A stretch of 16,623 nucleotides of DNA from JAIYCX01 sp044351785 (GTDB lineage: Bacteria; Bdellovibrionota_C; UBA2361; SZUA-149; DAOLCO01). Made by a program: the position numbers and the translations under genes. Positions 1-6,465 of this stretch are shown here, in pieces; position 1 is the first letter of the stretch; each line of letters starts with the position of its first letter. Below the pieces are notes generated by a model. The model did no database searches. It worked only from the letters and a program-made list of their open reading frames with translations, and was not told where the DNA came from. The stretch lies in assembly GCA_044351785.1 (NCBI GenBank), contig JBILFC010000037.1:1-16623 (forward strand), read 5' to 3'.

Positions 1-1
1 T

Positions 2-307
2 GATTATCAATTTGCAAATGATTTATTCTGGTACACTAATCCTGGATATTTTGTTTTGTTGGATGATGATTTTTCTGTGTCCGTTCATGCTTATCTAAGT
101 GGAGAGAATAAGGGTGCAGATGAAAGAGATAATGAGCGTGTTTCTCTATCCTCTTTCTCCAATCTATTTCTTGGCCCCTCTGTTGGTGTAACTTTCAAGT
201 CTAATTTATCAGGAGAGCTTGCGTATCAAGTAAGACTTACTGACAAGGATAATGGAATCATCGTTCCAGAAGATAGACTAAGATTAGCTCTTAGTTATCA
301 GTTCTAA
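2..307 (+). CDS. Outer-membrane beta-barrel protein, C-terminal fragment
   Basis: The reading frame is open from the left edge of the window, so this is only the last 101 residues of a gene that starts upstream. A TTG at 56 lies in the same frame but there is no reason to start there. The visible part alternates short polar turns (SGENKGADERDNE, TDKDNGIIVPEDR) with amphipathic strands (FSVSVHAYL, SVGVTFKS, ELAYQVRL) and ends in LRLALSYQF. A terminal aromatic Phe after an alternating strand is the usual C-terminal beta-signal read by the BAM complex. Family and cargo cannot be told from this fragment. The call as an outer-membrane barrel is inference from strand pattern and the terminal Phe; a secreted beta-rich protein is the alternative. 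Confidence 0.65.
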   Translation, partial: DYQFANDLFWYTNPGYFVLLDDDFSVSVHAYLSGENKGADERDNERVSLSSFSNLFLGPSVGVTFKSNLSGELAYQVRLTDKDNGIIVPEDRLRLALSYQF

Positions 308-355
308 TTCACTGCGACATTTTGCCTGTGTGACATTCTGACTAATTGAAAAAAA

Positions 356-381
356 CTTGCGCTAGTAATATCTAGCGCAAG
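356..381. repeat. Perfect 10-bp inverted repeat after the barrel gene
   Basis: CTTGCGCTAG (356-365) and CTAGCGCAAG (372-381) are exact reverse complements around the 6-nt loop TAATAT. Seven A's precede it (349-355), so read on the minus strand it is a hairpin followed by T7, a classic intrinsic terminator, although I see no minus-strand gene that needs one. On the plus strand it lies 49 nt after the barrel stop codon but has no T-tract. It could be a bidirectional end structure for the barrel gene, or an operator, since the loop TAATAT resembles a -10 box. Which of these applies is not decided by the sequence. Confidence 0.6.
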
Positions 382-462
382 TGGAAACGAGGTTTGGCTT
401 GTTAACAGCCCTCTGCGTAGTGGGTTGTTAGAGGTCAAGGTTTTGAGAAGGAGTGCTTTATC

Positions 463-792
463 ATGAAGCAGAGTTGGATGACTTTTGTATGTGGTATGCA
501 AACGGGAATTCTCGCTACAATTGTAGCGATGTTCTTTATCCCAGGTCCAGCGCCACCGGAAGGAGGTTGTTCCTGTGGGGAGAAGCAGGAACAGCAAGGG
601 TTGACTGTTGCACGTGATAGTCGGGAGATCTGTGGCTTGAGTGATGACGTGCTTCTTACGGGTAAGACCGGAGACGGCGTAAGCGTTTCACCTCGACCGA
701 GCTGGGGTGAGTACGTTCTTACCGCAGTAAAAAGGAGGTGTCGCCCTTGTGCGGTTTGTCGATGCGGTGCAATTTGCCGTTGTCCTAAGTAA
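463..792 (+). CDS. Small Cys-rich protein with N-terminal membrane segment, unknown function
   Basis: I do not recognise this 109-residue product. A good Shine-Dalgarno (AAGGAG, ending about 9 nt before the ATG) supports the start. Residues about 5-27 form a hydrophobic segment after a single Lys, either a signal peptide or a membrane anchor, followed by a Pro-rich stretch (PGPAPPEGG) and CSC. The C-terminus is strikingly Cys/Arg-rich: after RR there are six Cys in the last 17 residues, spaced C-x2-C-x2-C-x-C-x3-C-x-C, suggesting metal binding or disulfides if translated. Positions 541-780 are about 57% G+C by hand count, against about 33% just downstream. A 10-bp stem (566-575/586-595) lies inside the frame, and a strong terminator follows the stop. 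A structured RNA overlapping or replacing the ORF is the main alternative. The N-terminus and RBS favour a coding gene; the Cys-rich tail is less certain. Confidence 0.5.
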   Translation: MKQSWMTFVCGMQTGILATIVAMFFIPGPAPPEGGCSCGEKQEQQGLTVARDSREICGLSDDVLLTGKTGDGVSVSPRPSWGEYVLTAVKRRCRPCAVCRCGAICRCPK

Positions 793-821
793 TACGGGCT
801 TCTGGTGATTCGATCGTATAG

Positions 822-864
822 CGCTGAGGAGTTCGCTTCTCAGCGTGTTTTTAAGGTTTTTTTT
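822..864 (+). terminator. Rho-independent terminator
   Basis: A 9-bp stem (822-830 paired with 837-845, one G-U pair) closes a GTTCGC loop and is followed by TGTTTTT and then a run of eight T's (857-864). It lies 30 nt after the stop of the small Cys-rich gene and before the lipoprotein gene, so it separates the two transcription units. Confidence 0.85.
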
Positions 865-896
865 CCACTTTATAACAAAAAATATAAGGGAAAGAG

Positions 897-1355
897 ATGA
901 AACAAATTTCAAAATGTATTAGCTTGAGTGTATTAACTATGTTTGTAGCATGTGGCGGTGGAGGTTCTTCAGATGATTCAGTTGACTTCTCAGGTACATG
1001 GTCAGGTAATGCAAGTGTAAAAGTGGATGCTGGAGATCCAGTCTGTGCATTTTTTGGAGGCGAATATCCAATCTCTTGGACATTTAATAAACTAAGTAAC
1101 AATACTTATGATGTTATCGATTCTGAAACTAGTATTGCTAGTTTAGTCGCTAGAGAAGGTAATAATCAGGGAGTAATTGAATTTCCAAGCACTCACAATT
1201 TTATACCAGAAGCAGAATTGGAATGCCACGGATGGGAGACTGTAACTATAACAAAAGACTCTGAAACGTCTGTCACTTGGGACTATATTGGAGCCGCTAG
1301 TTGTGGGACTAAGGCCACTTGTGAATATTCCGGGACGGCTAAATTAAACAAATAG
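897..1355 (+). CDS. Small outer-membrane-type lipoprotein
   Basis: A 152-residue lipoprotein. The N-terminus has Lys residues, a hydrophobic stretch and a lipobox FVAC, with Cys19 as the lipidated residue. It continues GGGGSSDDS, a flexible linker with no Asp at +2, so outer-membrane sorting by the Lol system is expected. The mature part starts FSGTWSGNASV, a pattern common at the first strand of small beta-sandwich or lipocalin-like lipoproteins, and is beta-rich. Five Cys remain in the mature domain (CAFFGG, ELECHG, ASCGTKATCEY) and could form disulfides in the periplasm. The start is supported by GGGAAAGAG immediately before the ATG. It follows a terminator, so it is probably its own transcription unit. 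Precise family and role are unknown. Confidence 0.85.
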   Translation: MKQISKCISLSVLTMFVACGGGGSSDDSVDFSGTWSGNASVKVDAGDPVCAFFGGEYPISWTFNKLSNNTYDVIDSETSIASLVAREGNNQGVIEFPSTHNFIPEAELECHGWETVTITKDSETSVTWDYIGAASCGTKATCEYSGTAKLNK

Positions 1356-1362
1356 ATAGAAT

Positions 1363-1399
1363 AGCGTGGTTAGGTAACCTTTATGGTCCCAACCACGCT
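1363..1399. terminator. Inverted repeat between convergent genes
   Basis: AGCGTGGTT (1363-1371) pairs with AACCACGCT (1391-1399), with two more G-C pairs inside after one mismatch. It begins 7 nt after the lipoprotein stop and ends 21 nt before the 3' end of the convergent gene, a natural place for a shared terminator. No strong T-tract follows on either strand, so an intrinsic terminator is only probable; it may act mainly as a 3'-end stabilising hairpin. Confidence 0.5.
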
Positions 1400-1420
1400 T
1401 AATGAATGGTCAAGGATCAA

Positions 1421-2449
1421 TTAGAACCACATGGAAGGTGTGTGTTTTTTACTTGCGTTGAAGTCCCTTTCGAATTGCAAAAGCCATCCAGTAAAGTTTG
1501 GATCTCTGGAAACTGGTGAGAAAGGGCCAGAATAATCTTCATCTGGAGACATCGCAACAGAGCTTAAATGATTAATCAGATCTTGCTTTTTGTTTTGAAG
1601 AACTTCTTTGCTAGGTAAGTTTCTTGGATCAAAGTGCCATTTTGGATCAGTCCAATCAATGCCTTTTGATGGCCTTAGATAAGGAAGATCTCTCACGGCA
1701 AAGATTGGTCCAGGTTGAAATTTATCCCAGGCAGGGACCTCTCCGGCGCAATTGAAAATCTGTCTTGTAATAATTTTGAGAGCCATAGCTCTATATGCTT
1801 GCACCTTTCTTGGTGTTCCGAGGATATCCCAGTTCCATTCATCAATAAAGAGAAGCAGCATTGCAGGAAAAATTTCGAAGATGCGTAAGAACTTCACTTG
1901 CGCGGGGTCTTCCGCCGCAGCAACGAGTATCATGGGTGTAGCAGTACCTGGAAAACTCGCGCGATTAGAGCAGTGAGCGGTGAGTAGTCCGTTTAAAGCT
2001 GCAAGAGATAAGAAACTTGATAATTCAGGTACAATGGTTTGAGAGTCTGCGATAGCTCTGTCCACATCCCTAGTGAGTGACGTAGTTCCTTCGTCTGAAC
2101 CACAAGCTTCCTTCATGGCAGTAGTGGAGTAGAAACCGGTATTTTTCCAGTGTAGTAGAAATTTTGTACCTTGATCTAGAATTCGAACACGAGTAATTTC
2201 TAGTTGCTGACAAATTGCTGTTGTTGTGGCCTTGCCTGCTGCTATTTCTTTCTTCTTTTTCTCTGATCGAAGGTATGCAAAGCAGAGTCCAGCAATTCCG
2301 AGGAACAGAGGATGCACAATCATGTCGAAAATATTGAGTTCCTGAATTTTCTCTGGAAGCCAATTCAATTCGTTAATCAAGTCATCCCAAGCAACTAGTC
2401 CAAGGAATGTGCCCATCAATAAAAACAAGAACCCTATCAAAGCCTTCAT
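1421..2449 (-). CDS. Two-TM membrane protein with large soluble domain, unknown function
   Basis: Not recognised. The frame opens at a TTG (2464), but AAAGGG at 2461-2456 is best spaced (6 nt) for the ATG at 2449; the ATG at 2452 is the close alternative. The product is then 342 residues. It has a first hydrophobic segment at the very start (ALIGFLFLLMGTFLGLVAW) and a second about 25 residues later (MIVHPLFLGIAGLCFAYL). A KKKK cluster follows, which by the positive-inside rule places the remaining roughly 275 residues in the cytoplasm. The soluble part is rich in Trp, Phe and Pro (for example FIDEWNWDI, DWTDPKWHFDP) and ends in MWF. No catalytic motif was found. Base composition is uneven, with 1861-1980 at about 52% G+C by hand count, higher than the flanking genes, consistent with but not proof of an accessory gene. 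Confidence 0.75.
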   Translation of the reverse strand: MKALIGFLFLLMGTFLGLVAWDDLINELNWLPEKIQELNIFDMIVHPLFLGIAGLCFAYLRSEKKKKEIAAGKATTTAICQQLEITRVRILDQGTKFLLHWKNTGFYSTTAMKEACGSDEGTTSLTRDVDRAIADSQTIVPELSSFLSLAALNGLLTAHCSNRASFPGTATPMILVAAAEDPAQVKFLRIFEIFPAMLLLFIDEWNWDILGTPRKVQAYRAMALKIITRQIFNCAGEVPAWDKFQPGPIFAVRDLPYLRPSKGIDWTDPKWHFDPRNLPSKEVLQNKKQDLINHLSSVAMSPDEDYSGPFSPVSRDPNFTGWLLQFERDFNASKKHTPSMWF

Positions 2450-2492
2450 CATCAGCCCTTTCAATATTAAACCACAAAAAAAACCGAAACCA

Positions 2493-2520
2493 CGCTGTGC
2501 TGACCACTTTCAGCACAGCG
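2493..2520 (-). promoter_or_regulatory. Perfect stem-loop in leader of the two-TM gene
   Basis: CGCTGTGCTGA (2493-2503) and TCAGCACAGCG (2510-2520) are exact reverse complements, an 11-bp stem with a 6-nt loop. Read on the minus strand, the direction of the gene that starts at 2449, the hairpin is followed within about 11 nt by a T8 run and then by the ribosome-binding site. That is the layout of a leader terminator/attenuator, or of a protective 5' stem-loop. The rest of the 2521-2738 spacer is AT-rich, contains a G6 run near 2665, and shows no gene. Confidence 0.6.
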
Positions 2521-2526
2521 CAGAAT

Positions 2527-2556
2527 TAAATAAATCTACACGGATTAAAATTTCAA
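2527..2556 (-). promoter_or_regulatory. Possible sigma70-like promoter for the two-TM gene
   Basis: On the minus strand TTGAAA (2556-2551) is a good -35 box. It stands 18 nt from TATTTA (2532-2527), a poor -10 box. Transcription would begin near 2520, exactly at the base of the leader stem-loop. Tentative because the -10 match is weak. Confidence 0.25.
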
Positions 2557-2738
2557 AGAACTAAGATTATTTTTCTCCTTATATATAACTGCGTATAAAC
2601 ATCAAGTTTAAGTGTATATATTTCTATCGGTGGCTTTTAAGTATCTGAAATTATGTTGATTTAAGGGGGGCATGGATTTGGCGAGATTATAAAAATTTGC
2701 TAGATACCTTGAGCAATAACATTTAATCTATTGAGAAT

Positions 2739-3752
2739 ATGACTACTCTAAAGCCTATTACTAAATCTGAAGAATGCTCACTTTATGAATATGCTGAAGG
2801 GGGGTCAGACCTAGTTAAAGTCCTTATTAGTTCAACTAGTGAATCTAGGAGAATAGTTAACGATCCATTCGTATATGGCTTGGAATATACAGAGCTTCTA
2901 AAAGTTGCTTGTATAAAAACTTTAGAATCTATGAGATCTATTCTTTCTGTTTTGATAGGAGCTGATTTCGTCGAGGATAATGCTTGTGTGTTAAATATTC
3001 TAAGAGGTGGACTAAACTTTGGATTAAGGGAAGCTTTAGGAGAGGCATATAACTGGAATAGGCATAGCACTGCATTCCTCAGTGCTCAAAGAGCTAGGCA
3101 AGAAAATAGTCCAGAGGAATGGTACATTACAGAGAGTAATTATAAGAAAGTATATTTGCCTAAAAACGGTGTGATATTCTTTGGAGATGTCGTTGCAACG
3201 GGGACAAGTTTAGAATTTGCGCTAGAGGAATTATTGGAAATAGCAGAGAAAGAGGGACAAGATATTAATTCTCTTATTTTCTTTACTATTGGTGGACCCA
3301 GATCGCATGAAATTATGGAGAATATCTCAAGGAAGGCTAAACAAAAGTTTCCTAGTTTTAAAGGATCGGTAGTGATCTATTTTGAAGGATGTTTTTCTGT
3401 CGCAACGCCAGAAACTCCTGTCTCAATTAAATATACTGGCACTGATTTATTGAGATGTAATTCTGTTATGGCAGATGAGTTTATTCAATCTCAGACAGAA
3501 CATCCATTCTATCCCTTAGAGAGATGTACAATATATGATGCCGGTTCAAGAGCCTTTTGTCTGCCTGAGTATTTAGAAGATGTAAAAGATTACTATGAGA
3601 AGACACTTAGTTTAGCTCGGAATGGGGTCTCTTATACTAACCTTCTGACAGAGAGATCTCCTGAAATATTGGAGGTGTTCAAGGAATCTGAATTTGATAT
3701 ATCTAAAATTAATCTAGTTGATCTGTGCGAGAAGCAGTTAGCTAGATTTTAA
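2739..3752 (+). CDS. Phosphoribosyltransferase-like protein (UPRTase-related)
   Basis: A 337-residue type I PRTase-fold protein. Residues about 84-100 (VLNILRGGLNFGLREAL) match the ILRAGL-type segment of uracil phosphoribosyltransferases. An H-S-T-A-F-L-S-A-Q-R segment and a KVYLP stretch follow in the same order as in that family, and the PRPP loop is VIFFGDVVATGTSLEFAL (145-162). The usual loop has two adjacent acidic residues (or the D-P of uracil PRTases); here the first position is Gly149 and only Asp150 remains. About 130 residues follow the expected core end, longer than the roughly 210-residue uracil enzyme. The nucleobase substrate is unknown and it may be regulatory rather than salvage. 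The ATG has only a weak SD (TTGAG). It precedes a hybrid histidine kinase by 99 bp with no clear terminator, so co-transcription is likely. The PRTase fold is well supported; its activity is not. Confidence 0.75.
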   Translation: MTTLKPITKSEECSLYEYAEGGSDLVKVLISSTSESRRIVNDPFVYGLEYTELLKVACIKTLESMRSILSVLIGADFVEDNACVLNILRGGLNFGLREALGEAYNWNRHSTAFLSAQRARQENSPEEWYITESNYKKVYLPKNGVIFFGDVVATGTSLEFALEELLEIAEKEGQDINSLIFFTIGGPRSHEIMENISRKAKQKFPSFKGSVVIYFEGCFSVATPETPVSIKYTGTDLLRCNSVMADEFIQSQTEHPFYPLERCTIYDAGSRAFCLPEYLEDVKDYYEKTLSLARNGVSYTNLLTERSPEILEVFKESEFDISKINLVDLCEKQLARF

Positions 3753-3798
3753 TATTCTTATCGGGCTTGTCGCTAGGAAAATTTCTGATTTTGATCCC

Positions 3799-3841
3799 TA
3801 GTCGCATGTAAACTAAGTTTTATTGGTTTACATGCCGACTA
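3799..3841 (+). promoter_or_regulatory. Long stem-loop just before the kinase start
   Basis: Positions 3799-3813 pair with 3826-3841 (15 bp, with C3835 bulged) around a 12-nt loop; the inner part GCATGTAAAC/GTTTACATGC is exact. The structure ends 10 nt before the kinase ATG and has no T-tract, so it is not an intrinsic terminator. It could be an operator in DNA or a translation-control or processing hairpin in the PRTase-kinase mRNA. Confidence 0.6.
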
Positions 3842-3851
3842 CCAAGTTGAA

Positions 3852-5192
3852 ATGAAAAACTATTTAACTAAGCTACTTGAACAAATTGGAATAGATGAGG
3901 AGGAAGGACCTATTGGTAGGTCTGCGTGGAGTTGTCTAAAAGCTAGATTGGTAGAGCAGTTTGAAATCTATGAGAATGAGAAACGAGTTGAATTAGAAAT
4001 CCAATCTAAGCTAAAGCAAGCAAGAGATGATGCTGTGGAAGCATCTCGTTTAAAGTCCGACTTTGTAGCGACAATGAGTCACGAAATTCGCACGCCTCTT
4101 AATGGTATACTTTCTCTTTCTCAACTTTTGTCAGCTTCTAACTTAGACCCAGATCAAGCAGAAGACGTAAGGGGCATTTGTTCTTCTGCCTCTCATCTAC
4201 AAACGATAGTTTCGAATATTTTAGATTTCTCCAAAATAGAAGCCGGTAAATTGTCATTAGACTATCAAAAGTATTCCTTACTTTTTTTATTAAAGGATGT
4301 TGAAAGACTCATGTCTGGAATGGTGTCTGAGAAGAATTTATGCTTCTACGTAGATATTGCTAAAGACGTTCCACGAATAATATTTGGCGATAGTGCGAAA
4401 TTGCGTCAAATTTTAATAAATCTTCTTGGCAATGCGATGAAATTTACCTTTGAAAGAGGAGCTGTGATGTTGCTGGTTAGAGCTAGTAAGGTGGATTCCC
4501 GGACTGAGGTAGAATTCTCAATTGTTGATACTGGAATCGGAATATCAGAAGAGAAAACTAAATTAATATTCGATTCATTTTATCAAGCTGATTCTTCCAT
4601 AACTCGAAATCATGGCGGTACTGGATTAGGATTAGCAATTTCCAAGAAGTTAGTTGATATCATGGGAGGACAGATTAGTGTTAAAAGTAGGGAGGGTATT
4701 GGTTCTGTTTTCAAAGTTACAATCCCTGTGGAGTGTTCAAAAGTTGAGTTTGATAGTTATAATAGACTAGAGGCCGTTAAATATGTCGGAAATATGGCAG
4801 TATATGATAAGACAAGTAATCAAAATAGAATTCTTGTGGTTGACGATAATCTGATTAACCGAATTACTACCGCTAGATACCTTGAGAAGAAAGGGTTTCA
4901 TACTATAATTGCTTCATCTGGTGCTGAAGCAATTGAGAAGTTAGATGAAGAAGCATTTGAGTTAGTGCTTTTAGATCTCCATATGCCGGGAATGAGTGGA
5001 TATGAGGTGTCTAGACTGGTGAGAAATAGCAATAGGCCTTATCAGGCTATACCAATTGTTGCAATCTCTGCGGACGTGCAAAGTCATGTAATAGAAGAAT
5101 GTCATAATGTCGGTATAAATAGATTTTTTCCTAAGCCTTTAAACTTTGAGAGTTTAATTGAGACTATGGAAGAGCTAGTAGTAAGAAAATAG
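3852..5192 (+). CDS. Soluble hybrid histidine kinase / response regulator
   Basis: A 446-residue hybrid kinase. Residues 1-65 are an acidic, probably coiled-coil N-terminus with no membrane segment and no recognisable sensor domain. The HisKA dimerisation/phosphoacceptor domain follows with the H-box SHEIRTPLNGIL (His77). The HATPase_c domain (about 150-295) has the N-box with Asn194, G1 (DTGIGIS) and G2 (GGTGLGLAIS). The C-terminal receiver domain (about 326-446) has the acidic pair Asp331/332, phosphoacceptor Asp375 in LLDLHMPGMSG, Ser407 and Lys428. All catalytic residues are present, so autophosphorylation and His-to-Asp transfer are expected. No Hpt or DNA-binding output is attached, so the signal must leave by an external phosphotransfer partner or by protein contact. 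It is cytoplasmic, and the input probably comes through the N-terminal coil or a partner. It ends 2 bp from the convergent purD. Confidence 0.95.
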   Translation: MKNYLTKLLEQIGIDEEEGPIGRSAWSCLKARLVEQFEIYENEKRVELEIQSKLKQARDDAVEASRLKSDFVATMSHEIRTPLNGILSLSQLLSASNLDPDQAEDVRGICSSASHLQTIVSNILDFSKIEAGKLSLDYQKYSLLFLLKDVERLMSGMVSEKNLCFYVDIAKDVPRIIFGDSAKLRQILINLLGNAMKFTFERGAVMLLVRASKVDSRTEVEFSIVDTGIGISEEKTKLIFDSFYQADSSITRNHGGTGLGLAISKKLVDIMGGQISVKSREGIGSVFKVTIPVECSKVEFDSYNRLEAVKYVGNMAVYDKTSNQNRILVVDDNLINRITTARYLEKKGFHTIIASSGAEAIEKLDEEAFELVLLDLHMPGMSGYEVSRLVRNSNRPYQAIPIVAISADVQSHVIEECHNVGINRFFPKPLNFESLIETMEELVVRK

Positions 5193-5194
5193 AT

Positions 5195-6454
5195 TTAGAG
5201 TCCGATATCTCTTCTATAGTGAGCGCCTTCAAATGAAATTCCCTTAATTGCTTCATATACAGTTTTTCTAGTAGCATCTATAGACTCACCAGAAGTTGTA
5301 ACTGTCAGTATCCTACCTCCTTTAGAAATTATTTTTCCGTCGGTACGTTTGGTCCCAGCTTGAAATACTTTTAGGTTATTTATTGTTTTGTCTAAACCAT
5401 GAATTTCGTGACCATCATCAACCTCTGCAGGATAACCCTTCGATGCGAGCACAACTGTTAAAGCGGTTAACTCATTCATTTCAATTATTTCAGGAAGATT
5501 CTCAGGTTCTAGAATCGCAATCTCCATTATTCTAAATAGATCTTCATTAATTCTTTGCATCAAAACTTGTGTTTCAGGATCGCCCAGGCGACAATTAAAT
5601 TCTATAACCTTGTAAGATCCATTGCTGTTAACCATTAGACCAGCATAAAGAAAACCAGTATAATTAATCCCTTCTTTTTTTAATTGATTTATGGTCGGAA
5701 TAAATACAGTATCTCTAATTTCTAAGAGCTTAGTTTCTGAGATTACAGTTGTAGGACTTACAGCACCCATACCGCCAGTATTGGGACCAGTTTGACCATC
5801 AAAAACTCTTTTATAGTCAGAGCTAATTGGAAGCATTGTAATGTGTCCATTGGCGATGATAGCCATTACAGAGGCTTCTCTACCATCGAGGTACTCCTCT
5901 AGCAGTATCGTAGAACCAGATGTTCCAAAAGCACTATTTTCTAAGCAATCAAGAATTGCTTCTTTAGCTTCTTCTATAGTCATAGCTACTACAACGCCTT
6001 TTCCTGCCGCTAGTCCGTCTGCTTTAATAACTACTGGTGCACCGTTTTCTTCAAGCCATTTTATGGCTTCTTTGCTATCTGAGAATGTGTTGGCTTTAGC
6101 AGTTGGTACTCCTGCTCTTTCCATGACTCCTTTAGAGAAGACTTTGGAGGATTCCATCTGGCTTGCTTCTTTAGAAGGGCCAAATATTTTAATATTCTTT
6201 TTACTAAGAACATCTACAATACCCTTAGCTAGAGGAGCCTCGGGACCAACGATAATATAATAAATTTCATTTTGAGAATAAAAGTCCGCAATAGCTTCAA
6301 AGTTATCAAGAGAAATTCCGGTACTAGTAATCTTATCTTCTTGTACGCCGTTTCCTGGGATTAAATACACATGTTCAACTTCAGAACTTTGAGCAAGTTT
6401 CCATGCCAATGCATGTTCTCTTCCGCCGTTTCCAATTACCGCTATTTTATTCAT
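5195..6454 (-). CDS. purD: Phosphoribosylamine-glycine ligase (GARS)
   Basis: PurD joins glycine to 5-phosphoribosylamine using ATP, the second step of de novo purine synthesis, in the cytoplasm. At 419 residues it is full length for the family. The N-domain opens IAVIGNGGREHALAWKLA. The ATP-grasp domain shows VIKADGLAAGKGVVVA (about 142-157), the phosphate-binding loop, LLEEYLDGREASV, GPNTGGMGA, and the metal-binding EFNCRLGDPETQ (about 285-296). The start ATG is preceded by TAGGA, whose TAG is the purH stop codon, at a spacing of 9 nt, so translation is probably coupled to purH. It is the last gene of the minus-strand operon, and its end nearly touches the convergent kinase gene, with no room for a separate terminator. 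Confidence 0.97.
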   Translation of the reverse strand: MNKIAVIGNGGREHALAWKLAQSSEVEHVYLIPGNGVQEDKITSTGISLDNFEAIADFYSQNEIYYIIVGPEAPLAKGIVDVLSKKNIKIFGPSKEASQMESSKVFSKGVMERAGVPTAKANTFSDSKEAIKWLEENGAPVVIKADGLAAGKGVVVAMTIEEAKEAILDCLENSAFGTSGSTILLEEYLDGREASVMAIIANGHITMLPISSDYKRVFDGQTGPNTGGMGAVSPTTVISETKLLEIRDTVFIPTINQLKKEGINYTGFLYAGLMVNSNGSYKVIEFNCRLGDPETQVLMQRINEDLFRIMEIAILEPENLPEIIEMNELTALTVVLASKGYPAEVDDGHEIHGLDKTINNLKVFQAGTKRTDGKIISKGGRILTVTTSGESIDATRKTVYEAIKGISFEGAHYRRDIGL

Positions 6455-6465
6455 AAAACTAAATC

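Noticed and set aside
304..597. Open frame of 97 codons on the minus strand
   Set aside because: It runs antisense through the palindrome and into the Cys-rich gene, has no good SD, and its product has no plausible domain or signal. It is a shadow frame.
463..845. Known GC-rich housekeeping RNA (RNase P RNA, tmRNA, 4.5S RNA)
   Set aside because: The conserved cores of these RNAs were looked for and not found, and a plausible coding start with SD is present.
1363..1399. Integron attC-like site (GTTAGGT and CCCAAC within an inverted repeat)
   Set aside because: The core motifs lie inside the stem in the wrong order for attC, there is no integrase, and no second site of the same kind flanks the neighbouring genes.
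2070..2363. Open frame of 97 codons inside the two-TM gene on the same strand, other frame
   Set aside because: It is contained in the longer gene, which has the better start signal and two credible membrane segments; there is no independent support.
1391..2496. Insertion sequence or cassette around the two-TM gene
   Set aside because: The protein has no transposase or recombinase motif, and the end hairpins differ from each other except for one 9-mer. Kept only as a low-interest finding.
5841..6260. Open frame of 139 codons opposite purD
   Set aside because: It lies entirely antisense to a complete, well-conserved purD, and its product is low-complexity Ser/Leu/Ala sequence typical of a shadow frame.
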